A stretch of DNA of 26,389 nucleotides from Prevotella sp. GTDB taxonomy: Bacteria; Bacteroidota; Bacteroidia; Bacteroidales; Bacteroidaceae. How positions within the stretch are numbered: the stretch's first letter is position 1; the number at the start of each line of letters is the position of its first letter. Positions 1 through 7,083 of the stretch are shown here, piece by piece. Position numbers and translations under genes: made by a program. The notes below the pieces were generated by a model. The model was not told where the DNA came from and searched no databases. It saw only the letters and a list, made by a program, of their open reading frames with translations. The stretch is taken from assembly GCA_021636625.1 (NCBI GenBank), contig JAJWLX010000048.1, positions 1 to 26,389 on the forward strand, in the 5' to 3' direction.

Positions 1-41
1 TTAATGTCCAAGCCTTTACGTAACTTAATTACATTTGCCAT
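1..41 (-). CDS. nqrA: NqrA N-terminal fragment (Na+-translocating NADH:quinone reductase subunit A)
   Basis: Only the first 13 codons lie in the window, read leftward from ATG at 41-39. They give MANVIKLRKGLDI and then run off the edge. The motif I-K/R-x-R/K-K-G-L-D-I is the conserved start of NqrA proteins, for example IKKGLDL in Vibrio. NqrA is the largely hydrophilic subunit of the six-subunit Nqr complex, which oxidises NADH, reduces quinone and pumps sodium across the inner membrane. In most genomes nqrA heads the nqrABCDEF operon, so the rest should lie left of the window. A -7-like element is present at 114-121. The call rests on a short peptide, so it is likely rather than certain. 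Confidence 0.72.
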   Translation of the reverse strand, partial: MANVIKLRKGLDI

Positions 42-113
42 AACTACATTAAAAATATTATATTTAAAACTGATTTTCTGGTTTTATTTTGTGAAAACAT
101 TCAAATTATGCTG

Positions 114-121
114 CAAAAATA
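114..121 (-). promoter_or_regulatory. Probable nqrA promoter -7 element
   Basis: Read on the minus strand, TATTTTTG matches the Bacteroidota -7 consensus TAnnTTTG. It lies about 73 bp upstream of the nqrA ATG, which would give a leader of roughly 65 nt. No good TTTG -33 element is found at the usual 19-21 bp spacing, so only the -7 half is supported. Confidence 0.45.
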
Positions 122-161
122 GCAAAAAAAAGTAAGACGAGGAAGAAAAATCACTAAATTA

Positions 162-193
162 TTTGATAATGTAACAAAAAAGCAGTAAATTTG
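162..193 (+). promoter_or_regulatory. tamB promoter (TTTG-N20-TAAATTTG)
   Basis: TTTG at 162-165, a 20-bp spacer and TAAATTTG at 186-193 give a full match to the Bacteroidota sigma-A consensus TTTG-N19-21-TAnnTTTG. Transcription would begin around position 198-200. The TTG at 191-193, the most upstream possible tamB start codon, is part of the -7 box and would not be in the mRNA. Confidence 0.7.
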
Positions 194-199
194 TGCCTA

Positions 200-300
200 A
201 ATTTCAATACAGATTCAGATTGCAAGCGTGTTTTGACAAACACAGATTGCAAATTAACGGCAAATGCCCATTGCAAATTAACATTAAATATTCATAAGAC
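200..300 (+). promoter_or_regulatory. Repetitive, structured tamB leader / N-terminal region
   Basis: This stretch carries CAGATTGCAA twice (from about 217 and 243) and ATTGCAAATTAAC twice (246-258 and 270-282). GTGTTT-TGAC-AAACAC can form a small stem-loop at 228-243, with TTG 233-235 inside it, and GGC-AAAT-GCC can form another at 259-268. It is open in the tamB frame but encodes a Cys/Asn/Thr-rich peptide unlike a TamB N-terminus. It may therefore be an untranslated leader with a noncanonical start further in. Whether it is translated cannot be settled from sequence alone. Confidence 0.4.
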
Positions 301-3300
301 TCTGAAACGATTTAAACATATCATCAGCTGTATCATCTGGACTATCTTCGCCCTTTATGTGATACTCATCGTACTGTTGCACCTGCCACCAGTACAGACC
401 TTCCTCGGCTCTACCGTAGCCACTGCCCTCGCCCAGAAATTCGGAACAGAAGTGAGCGTGGGAAGGATCAACCTGGGTTTCTTCAACCGAATCATCATCG
501 ACGATGTGAGAATGCTCGACCAGAAAGGCGACAGCATGATCTATGCTTCACGACTCTCGGCAAAGGTGGACCTGCTGCCGCTGAAAGACGGAAAGATCTC
601 GGTTTCATCGGCACAGCTCTTCGGTCTGAGAGCCAACATCTACAGGCAGAATGCCAAGAGCGACATGAACATCCAGTTCATGCTCGATTCGCTCGCCTCG
701 AAGGATACCACCCAGCACAAGCCACTCGACCTGCGCATCGGAAGCGTCATCATCCGCCACGGATCCATCGCCTACAACCAGCGCGACATCGCATCGGCTG
801 CGGGGGTATTCTCGCCTCAGCACATCGGCATCAGCAATCTCTCGGCACACATCGCACTGCATCATCTCACAGACAACGATATTCATCTATCCATCAAGAA
901 GATAGCCTTCACCGATAAATCAGGACTTCAAGTAAAGAATCTGCGATTCAAGGTGAATGCAGACAAGCATCAGGCGCGCCTGAGCGACTTCCAACTGGAA
1001 CTCCCGAAGAGCCAGCTGCTGCTGGAAGACCTCATCGCCACCTACCGCACAGACGAGAAGGGAAAGCTCATCAGCGAAACGCTGCAGTTTGAGGGCGGCA
1101 TCAAGCCATCGCTCATCACCCTGTCAGACGTGGCTTGCTTCGCTCCTATCCTCAGGAAATGGAACGATGCCCTCTACATCGACACCCACTTCTCGGGCAC
1201 CAGTACATCGGCACGCATCCACCAGCTCCACTTCAAGACCCAGAGCGGAAGCATCCTGCTCAAGGCGAACGCCAAGGCAAGCGACTGGAACCAAAAGCTG
1301 CACTGGCTCGCCAACATAGAGACCCTGCAGGTTTCTAACGAGGGCATGGAACAGATAGCCGCCAACCTGGGCAGCAAAGTGAAGATTCCGAAAGAGGTGC
1401 TCCGTCTGGGCAACATATATTATAAAGGTGTAATCAGCGGAAAAGGCAAGAGCCAGATAGGAACCAAGGGCGTACTGCGCACCGATGCAGGAAACGTGGA
1501 GATAGACGCCCACCAGAACGGCAAGCAGCTCTACGCCAAGGTGGATACCAAGGGCATCAACCTGGGCAAGATACTCGACAACGCCAAGCTGGGCAGCATC
1601 GCCGCACACATCACCGCACAGGGTACCAAGGAACATCTTGTGGCAAAGGGCGAAATTCCACTGTTCGACTTCAACAACTACCGATTCAGCAACATCAGGC
1701 TGGACGGCAGCTACAACAAGGGACTCATCGACGGACTCGCATCCATCGCCGACCCAAACATCAACCTGCAGGTAGCGGGCAAGTACTCCATCCCGAAGAA
1801 GCAGTATGAAGCCCAGCTCAACCTGGCGCATCTGCAACCTACCGTACTGGGCGTGAAGATGGCAGACAACACCTACACCCTGAACGACATCAGGGTGAGC
1901 GCCAAGAACGAAGGAGCAGACAGCTATCTGGATCTGGAAGCACCATTCGCCAACATCCACGTAAAGGGACAGTACGACTACGGCACCCTGGTTCAGACCA
2001 TGACCAACATGCTGGCAAGCAAGCTGCCTACCCTGCCGGGCATCGGAAAGACCAGCGACAAGACAAGGAACAACTTCAGCATACAGGCAGAAATAGCCTC
2101 TACCGAAATACTGCAGAGAATGCTGGGCGTGCCGCTCGACATACAGCAGCCGGTGGTGATAGACGGAAACATCTCCGACCTAGACCGCTCGGTAAACCTC
2201 ACGGCACAGTTGCCTGCCTTCAGCTACAACGGCAGCGACTACAGCGGCGGAGCCCTTCAGATGAACACCGAGGGCGATACGCTGAAGGTGGATGCGCGCA
2301 TCAAGACGGGAGCGGCGGGCAGCACAAGCCCTACCCTGCACGTAAAGGCAGCGGCAGCCGACAACACCCTGATGGCATCGCTGGGTTACAACAACCACTC
2401 CAAGAGCCTGCCCATCCACGGGGCGCTGAATGCCGAGGCGCAGTTCTACAAGAATACGGACAACGTATCTACCGCCCACGTAGATATCAAGCCATCGGTA
2501 ATCCATATCGGAGAAAAGCCTTGGAAGGTGCACCCGGCTGACATCACCTACAGCAAGAACCACCTGGAGATAGAAAACTTCGAGGTGAGCCACGGCGACC
2601 AGCATGTGGCGGTGAACGGACTCGCCACCCCGAACAAGGAAGACTCCATCGTGGCGCAGCTGAAGGATGTGGATGTAGAGTATATCCTGAACCTCGTAAA
2701 CTTCCACTCGGTGGATTTTTCAGGCAAGGCTTCAGGCAAGGCGATTGTGAAGAGCATCTTCAATGACCCTGACGCCTACGCCAAGCTCGACATCAAGGAC
2801 TTCGAGTTCGAACACGGTCCGATGGGAATACTTCATGCCAACGTAAGCTTCAACAAGGAACTGAGTCAGATAGACATCAACGCCGTGGCAGACGAGGGCG
2901 AGGAGCACCAGACGCTCATAGACGGATATGTATCGCCGAAGCGAAACTACATAGACCTGGGCATCGAGGCGCAGGGCACGAATATGAAATTCATGGAGAG
3001 CTTCTGCGGCAGTTTCATGGACAACATCCAGGCAAGGGCGAAAGGAAAGGTGAATCTGGTGGGCGACCTGAGCGACATCAACCTGGTGGGCGACCTCTAC
3101 GCCACCGGCAAGATGCACATGAAGCAGCTGGGCACCGAGTACAGTTTCAAGAACCTGCATGCCCACGCCATTCCGGATGACATCCTGCTGAACAATGATA
3201 CCATCTTCGACCGCAACCACAACATGGCGCTCGTAAGCGGCGGTATCCATCACAAGCACCTCACCCGACTGAGCTACGACCTCACCCTGAAGGCGCACAA

Positions 3301-4621
3301 TTTCCTGGGCTACGACACCCATGAGTTTGGCGACAACACCTTCTACGGTACCGTCTATGCCACCGGCGAGGTGGGCATCCACGGCAAGAGCGGCGAAACC
3401 ATCATCGACATCGATGCAGAACCGGGACCTGGCAGCATCTTCGTATATAACGTGGCGAGCCCTGATGCCATCAGCGACAAGAGTTTCATCCACTGGCACG
3501 ACATCGCTCCGGAGCTGACCGACAGTCTGAAGCAGCAGCAGAAAGATGCAGACGACGACATCGACTTCTCATCAGACATGCGCATCAACTTCCTGGTGAA
3601 TGCCACTCCTAACCTGACGCTGAAGCTGATGATGGACCCTCAGAGCGGCGACTACATCACGCTGAACGGTAATGGCGTACTAAGAGCCAACTGGTTTAAC
3701 AAGGGCTCCTTCGACATGTTCGGCAACTATGTGGTGGACCACGGAGTGTATAAGCTCACGATACAGAATGTAATCAAGAAAGACTTCGAGTTCATGCCGG
3801 GCGGAACCATCGCCTTCGGTGGCAATCCATACAATGCCCCACTGAATCTGCAGGCGAAATATACGGTGAACGGTGTTCCGCTGAGCGACCTGAGCATCGG
3901 CCGTTCGTTCAGCAGCAACAACATCCGTGTAGATTGTCTGATGAACATCACGGGCACTCCTCAATCGCCGAGCGTAGATTTCTCAATGGACCTGCCTACG
4001 GTGAACACGGATGCCAAGCAGATGATTTACTCAGTCATCAATTCGCAGGAAGAGATGAACCAGCAGGTGCTCTATCTGCTCGCCATCGGACGATTCTATG
4101 CGCAGACCAAGAACAACCAGAGCAGCGAGGATGCCGATCAGCAGAGTCAGACCTCACTGGCGATGCAGAGTTTCCTGAGCGGTACGATTTCGCAGCAGCT
4201 CAACACCGTATTATCGAATGTGGTAAAGAGCAACAACTGGAATTTCGGTGCCAACATCTCTACGGGCGATGAAGGCTTCAACAATGCAGAGTACGAAGGA
4301 ATCCTGAGCGGAAGGCTGCTCAACAATCGCCTGCTGTTCAATGGTCAGTTTGGCTATCGCGACAATGCGAATGCCACGCAGAGTTTCATCGGCGACTTCG
4401 ATCTCCGTTATCTCATCTTCCCGAACGGCAACCTCGCCGTGCGCATGTATAATCAGACCAACGACCGCTATTTCACCCGAAACAGCCTCAACACGCAAGG
4501 TCTCGGTCTGATCATGAAGAAGGATTTCAATGGCTGGCGCGACCTCTTCGGAATCAAGAAGAAGAAAGAGGTGAAGAAGAAAAGCGGGAGCAAGAAAGCC
4601 ACCCGAAAAGAAAACAAATAA
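233..4621 (+). CDS. tamB: TamB-like translocation/assembly module (DUF490 family)
   Basis: A very long protein of about 1,460 residues with one N-terminal membrane anchor (core ISCIIWTIFALYVILIVLL, then PPVQTF). A long run of repetitive beta-strand sequence with AsmA/TamB character follows, and the C-terminal third has DUF490 features (GNGVLRANW, the VVDHGVYKLTIQNVI region, FGGNPYNAPLNLQAKY). TamB proteins span the periplasm as a lipid-binding beta-groove and take part in phospholipid transport to, or protein assembly in, the outer membrane. No ATG precedes the anchor in frame. TTG 191 lies in the promoter -7 box, so TTG 233 is chosen; CTG 302, directly before KRFKHIIS, is an alternative. The protein ends in a Lys-rich tail (about the last 25 residues). 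The gene is monocistronic between its own promoter and the terminator at 4633-4673. The family call is firm; the start is not. Confidence 0.88.
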   Translation: MTNTDCKLTANAHCKLTLNIHKTLKRFKHIISCIIWTIFALYVILIVLLHLPPVQTFLGSTVATALAQKFGTEVSVGRINLGFFNRIIIDDVRMLDQKGDSMIYASRLSAKVDLLPLKDGKISVSSAQLFGLRANIYRQNAKSDMNIQFMLDSLASKDTTQHKPLDLRIGSVIIRHGSIAYNQRDIASAAGVFSPQHIGISNLSAHIALHHLTDNDIHLSIKKIAFTDKSGLQVKNLRFKVNADKHQARLSDFQLELPKSQLLLEDLIATYRTDEKGKLISETLQFEGGIKPSLITLSDVACFAPILRKWNDALYIDTHFSGTSTSARIHQLHFKTQSGSILLKANAKASDWNQKLHWLANIETLQVSNEGMEQIAANLGSKVKIPKEVLRLGNIYYKGVISGKGKSQIGTKGVLRTDAGNVEIDAHQNGKQLYAKVDTKGINLGKILDNAKLGSIAAHITAQGTKEHLVAKGEIPLFDFNNYRFSNIRLDGSYNKGLIDGLASIADPNINLQVAGKYSIPKKQYEAQLNLAHLQPTVLGVKMADNTYTLNDIRVSAKNEGADSYLDLEAPFANIHVKGQYDYGTLVQTMTNMLASKLPTLPGIGKTSDKTRNNFSIQAEIASTEILQRMLGVPLDIQQPVVIDGNISDLDRSVNLTAQLPAFSYNGSDYSGGALQMNTEGDTLKVDARIKTGAAGSTSPTLHVKAAAADNTLMASLGYNNHSKSLPIHGALNAEAQFYKNTDNVSTAHVDIKPSVIHIGEKPWKVHPADITYSKNHLEIENFEVSHGDQHVAVNGLATPNKEDSIVAQLKDVDVEYILNLVNFHSVDFSGKASGKAIVKSIFNDPDAYAKLDIKDFEFEHGPMGILHANVSFNKELSQIDINAVADEGEEHQTLIDGYVSPKRNYIDLGIEAQGTNMKFMESFCGSFMDNIQARAKGKVNLVGDLSDINLVGDLYATGKMHMKQLGTEYSFKNLHAHAIPDDILLNNDTIFDRNHNMALVSGGIHHKHLTRLSYDLTLKAHNFLGYDTHEFGDNTFYGTVYATGEVGIHGKSGETIIDIDAEPGPGSIFVYNVASPDAISDKSFIHWHDIAPELTDSLKQQQKDADDDIDFSSDMRINFLVNATPNLTLKLMMDPQSGDYITLNGNGVLRANWFNKGSFDMFGNYVVDHGVYKLTIQNVIKKDFEFMPGGTIAFGGNPYNAPLNLQAKYTVNGVPLSDLSIGRSFSSNNIRVDCLMNITGTPQSPSVDFSMDLPTVNTDAKQMIYSVINSQEEMNQQVLYLLAIGRFYAQTKNNQSSEDADQQSQTSLAMQSFLSGTISQQLNTVLSNVVKSNNWNFGANISTGDEGFNNAEYEGILSGRLLNNRLLFNGQFGYRDNANATQSFIGDFDLRYLIFPNGNLAVRMYNQTNDRYFTRNSLNTQGLGLIMKKDFNGWRDLFGIKKKKEVKKKSGSKKATRKENK

Positions 4622-4632
4622 TCATAAAAAAT

Positions 4633-4673
4633 AAATCCGCAGGAGCTAAGTTATGCTCTCTGCGGATTTTTTT
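4633..4673. terminator. Bidirectional rho-independent terminator between tamB and tRNA-Ser
   Basis: AAATCCGCA (4633-4641) pairs with TGCGGATTT (4661-4669), with extra GAGC/GCTC pairing inside. A run of seven T follows on the plus strand (4667-4673). On the minus strand the hairpin is followed by ATTTATTTTTT. It can end tamB transcripts from the left and tRNA-Ser transcripts from the right. Confidence 0.88.
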
Positions 4674-4691
4674 GTATGGAGAAAAGTTTCG

Positions 4692-4780
4692 CGGAAGATG
4701 AGGGATTCAAACCCCCGATACCCGGAAGAGGGTATACCGGATTTCGAGTCCAGCGCATTCGGTCACTCTGCCAATCTTCC
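4692..4780 (-). tRNA. tRNA-Ser (anticodon CGA)
   Basis: The minus strand folds as an 89-nt class II tRNA. The acceptor GGAAGAT (4780-4774) pairs with ATCTTCC (4699-4693), with discriminator G at 4692. The anticodon stem is CTGGA/TCCGG with loop CTCGAAA, giving anticodon CGA (genomic 4744-4746). A long variable arm (ATACCC/GGGTAT) is typical of serine tRNAs, and the T arm is GGGGG-TTTGAAT-CCCTC. It reads UCG codons. CCA is not encoded (CGA follows the discriminator), so CCA must be added enzymatically. It has its own promoter upstream and the bidirectional terminator downstream. Confidence 0.95.
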
Positions 4781-4799
4781 TTTGTCTGAAATGCGAATG

Positions 4800-4830
4800 C
4801 AAAAGTACTACTTTTCAAGCATCCGACAAA
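4800..4830 (-). promoter_or_regulatory. tRNA-Ser promoter
   Basis: On the minus strand, TTTG (4830-4827), a 19-bp spacer and TACTTTTG (4807-4800) match TTTG-N19-TAnnTTTG exactly. The predicted start is only about 13-16 nt before the mature tRNA 5' end at 4780. This supports separate transcription of the tRNA rather than read-through from trxB. Confidence 0.72.
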
Positions 4831-4860
4831 AAATCAGACGAAAATTTTAACTAAATTAAT

Positions 4861-4891
4861 GTTTAGGCTGGCAGATTTTACCAACCTAAAC
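4861..4891 (-). terminator. Possible trxB terminator hairpin
   Basis: GTTTAGG and CCTAAAC form a 7-bp stem, extended by TGG/CCA after one mismatch, just downstream of the trxB stop on the minus strand. The sequence after it is AT-rich (ATTAATTTAG) but has no clean T run, so it may be an imperfect terminator or a 3'-end stabilising hairpin. Confidence 0.45.
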
Positions 4892-4902
4892 ATTTCGTTA
4901 TT

Positions 4903-5835
4903 TTACAACTGCTGCAAATATCTGTCTGCCTCGATAGCAGCCTTGGCACCAGAGCCGGCTGCAACAATGCCCTGACGATAAACCGGATCGGCAACATCGC
5001 CGGCAGCAAAGATGCCAGGAAGATTGGTGCTTGCAGTACCAGGAACCACCTTGATGAATCCCTGCTCATCCAAATCGATGAAATCCTTGAAGAGATCAGT
5101 GTTAGGTTTATGGCCGATAGCCAGGAAGAAACCATCGATGGCAATATCAAACTTCTCCTCGTTGACCTCACCCATGTGTCGAACCAGATGAGCGCCCTCT
5201 ACTCCATTCTCTCCAAACAAGCCGAGCGTATTGGTCTCGAAAAGAATCTCGATGTTCTCCTTCTCCTTCACACGCTTCTGCATGATTTCAGAAGCACGGA
5301 GATAAGGCTTGCGCACAATCATATACACCTTCTTGGCAAGACCAGAGAGATACATCGCCTCCTCGCAGGCAGTATCACCACCACCCACTACGGCAACCGT
5401 ACGCTTGCGATAGAAGAAACCATCGCAGGTAGCACAGGCTGAAACGCCCTGTCCACGATATTTCTCCTCATCAGCCAGACCGAGGTACTTGGCAGAAGCA
5501 CCTGTAGCGATAATCACGGTATCAGCCTCAATCTCGTTGCCACGCTCATCGGTAAGATGATAAGGGCGGGAAGAGAAATCCACCTTGGAAATGCTTCCGT
5601 CGCGCAGATCCGCACCGAAGCGGGCAGCCTGCTCCTTCATATCCATCATCATCTGGGTGCCATCCACGCCATTAGGATAACCTGGGAAGTTCTCTACTTC
5701 CGTGGTGATGGTAAGCTGGCCGCCTGGCTGCATACCAGAATACAATACAGGATTGAGACCAGCTCTACCTGCATAAATGGCAGCTGTATATCCCGCAGGA
5801 CCGCTACCTATAATCAAAGTCTTTACTTTTTCCAT
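4903..5835 (-). CDS. trxB: Thioredoxin-disulfide reductase
   Basis: A 310-residue flavoprotein that uses NADPH to reduce thioredoxin in the cytoplasm. The N-terminal FAD-binding motif GSGPAG sits at residues 10-15. The redox-active Cys pair is in CATCDG (C134 and C137), and the NADPH-binding GGGDTA follows at about 151-156. A second FAD motif (the GIFAAGDV region) is near the C-terminus. Length and motif order are those of low-molecular-weight bacterial TrxB. The ATG start directly precedes the KVKTLIIGSGPAG strand. It lies 77 nt downstream of queE on the same strand. I find no TAnnTTTG promoter in that gap, so it is probably co-transcribed with queD-queE, although the functions are unrelated. 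Confidence 0.96.
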   Translation of the reverse strand: MEKVKTLIIGSGPAGYTAAIYAGRAGLNPVLYSGMQPGGQLTITTEVENFPGYPNGVDGTQMMMDMKEQAARFGADLRDGSISKVDFSSRPYHLTDERGNEIEADTVIIATGASAKYLGLADEEKYRGQGVSACATCDGFFYRKRTVAVVGGGDTACEEAMYLSGLAKKVYMIVRKPYLRASEIMQKRVKEKENIEILFETNTLGLFGENGVEGAHLVRHMGEVNEEKFDIAIDGFFLAIGHKPNTDLFKDFIDLDEQGFIKVVPGTASTNLPGIFAAGDVADPVYRQGIVAAGSGAKAAIEADRYLQQL

Positions 5836-5912
5836 TATATTATTATTGTTGTTTTATTATGATTTTGTGATGATCTTACAATGATTATCTTGTGAGAATT
5901 ATCTTATGTGAT

Positions 5913-6497
5913 TTATCGGATACCCACAATCTTATGCATCTGGAGTGAAAGCTGCCATTCCGGATGCCGCTTCACATAGTCGATGCAGCCGGAGAGGATA
6001 AAGCGGTTGCGGGCATCATTGCCCACATCGCAAGGCTGCAAATACTGATAGGTGGCTTCCAATCCATAATTGCTTACTTCGTGGGCGCCGTCAAAGACCA
6101 GTTTCAACTCATCCACCTTCTTCAAGGCAAGTTCGCCGCCCTCCGTGAAGTCCAACTTGGGCGAACAGGTAATCCAGTCGATGCCCTCAGGAACCACGTG
6201 GGTGCCGTTGGTTTCCATCGAAAGATAATATCCCTGCTGATGCAGGAGATGGATGAGTTCTGCATCCACCTGCAGGGTTGGTTCGCCACCGGTAAGAACG
6301 ATGAAGCGGCAATCGCCGCCCTTCTCCTGGCACGCAGCCAGGATGTCCTCGGCGCTCATCTCCTTATATCCCTTGAAATCGGTATCACAGAAAGGACATT
6401 TCAGATTGCAGCCGCTCATACGAACAAACACGGCTGGCCTGCCCGACCATCTTCCTTCTCCCTGAAGGGAATAGAATATCTCGTTTACTTTATACAT
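5913..6497 (-). CDS. queE: 7-carboxy-7-deazaguanine synthase (radical SAM)
   Basis: A 194-residue radical SAM enzyme that converts 6-carboxy-tetrahydropterin to 7-carboxy-7-deazaguanine in queuosine (preQ0) synthesis. The N-terminus MYKVNEIFYSLQGEG is typical of QueE. The [4Fe-4S] cluster cysteines are C30, C34 and C37 in GCNLKCPFCDTD, the usual CX3CX2C. The SAM-binding motif TGGEPTL is at about residues 69-75. It starts 30 nt after queD, which supplies its substrate, so the two form an operon. No queC (the next step) is within this window. Confidence 0.95.
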   Translation of the reverse strand: MYKVNEIFYSLQGEGRWSGRPAVFVRMSGCNLKCPFCDTDFKGYKEMSAEDILAACQEKGGDCRFIVLTGGEPTLQVDAELIHLLHQQGYYLSMETNGTHVVPEGIDWITCSPKLDFTEGGELALKKVDELKLVFDGAHEVSNYGLEATYQYLQPCDVGNDARNRFILSGCIDYVKRHPEWQLSLQMHKIVGIR

Positions 6498-6527
6498 TTT
6501 TCCTAATATTAATTACCAGCTCCGATT

Positions 6528-6896
6528 TTAAGGAACCAGATGCTCGATTCCTCTGATTTTCTCTTCGTCAACCACCACGGCAGTATTGCCGAAGCTCTCC
6601 TGCACCGTTGCCTTATAGCACTCTGGGAAGAGATTCACGAGCCATCTTCCTATATTCTCGGCGGTAGGATTGAAATCAAACACCTCGTTGAGATTGGCGT
6701 GATCCATCTTGCCATGCACCGCTTTCTTGACATGGGTGAAATCTATCACCATGCCATCCTGGTTCAACTCTCTGCCCACAAAAAAGAGTTCTATCTGCCA
6801 GTTGTGACCATGCAGACTGCTGCACTTACTCTCGTAACTGAGGGTAAGCGAATGGGCTGCTGATATTTCTAATTTCTTTGAAATGAAGTAAATCAT
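6528..6896 (-). CDS. queD: 6-carboxy-5,6,7,8-tetrahydropterin synthase
   Basis: A 122-residue protein of the 6-pyruvoyl-tetrahydropterin synthase fold, which makes 6-carboxytetrahydropterin from 7,8-dihydroneopterin triphosphate for queuosine synthesis. The zinc ligands are H15 (SAAHSL), H29 and H31 (LHGHNW). The catalytic Cys is C25 in the stretch SKCSSLHGH. The conserved D65-H66 (MDHANLNE) and E100 are also present. Length is normal for bacterial QueD. It is the first gene of the queD-queE-(trxB) group and starts about 39 bp after a consensus promoter -7 box. Confidence 0.94.
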   Translation of the reverse strand: MIYFISKKLEISAAHSLTLSYESKCSSLHGHNWQIELFFVGRELNQDGMVIDFTHVKKAVHGKMDHANLNEVFDFNPTAENIGRWLVNLFPECYKATVQESFGNTAVVVDEEKIRGIEHLVP

Positions 6897-6934
6897 CTGT
6901 TATTTTTTGTCTTATTTCTTGTCGTTTAACTTTG

Positions 6935-6965
6935 CAAAGATACATTAATTCATTTAGAATACAAA
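6935..6965 (-). promoter_or_regulatory. queD-queE-trxB promoter
   Basis: On the minus strand, TTTG (6965-6962), a 19-bp spacer and TATCTTTG (6942-6935) match the Bacteroidota consensus exactly. The -7 box abuts a plus-strand TAACTTTG (6927-6934), so the two boxes meet in the palindrome TTTGCAAA. Confidence 0.75.
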
Positions 6966-7006
6966 ATAAAACCGAAAGTTTTTTTCTTTCTTAAAGAATT
7001 TATTGC

Positions 7007-7014
7007 TATCTTTG
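7007..7014 (+). promoter_or_regulatory. Probable promoter -7 element of the CYTH-kdsB-tilS operon
   Basis: TATCTTTG fits TAnnTTTG and lies 70 bp before the chosen ATG at 7084. The -33 region is T-rich but lacks a good TTTG at standard spacing. A second candidate, TAACTTTG at 6927-6934 with TTTG at 6906-6909 (17-bp spacer), lies further upstream. Confidence 0.5.
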
Positions 7015-7083
7015 CACCCATAAAAGGAATGAGGGCGCTTGACGCATCCCATGACGCATCTGATAATAACAAAAAATAAGATA

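Noticed and set aside
1124..3499. Several long minus-strand open frames opposite tamB (for example 1124-1960, 2180-2707 and 2732-3499)
   Set aside because: They are shadows of the GC-biased tamB codons. Their translations are low-complexity and match no family, while the plus strand encodes a coherent TamB protein.
4653..4850. 65-codon plus-strand open frame across the tRNA-Ser gene
   Set aside because: It starts in the terminator hairpin and runs antisense through the tRNA, so it is not a real coding region.
7039..7083. N-terminal extension MTHPMTHLIITKNKI of the P-loop/CYTH protein
   Set aside because: It derives from a GACGCATC-type repeat in the leader, and the conserved strand KKIVLTGGPCAGKTT begins right after ATG 7084.
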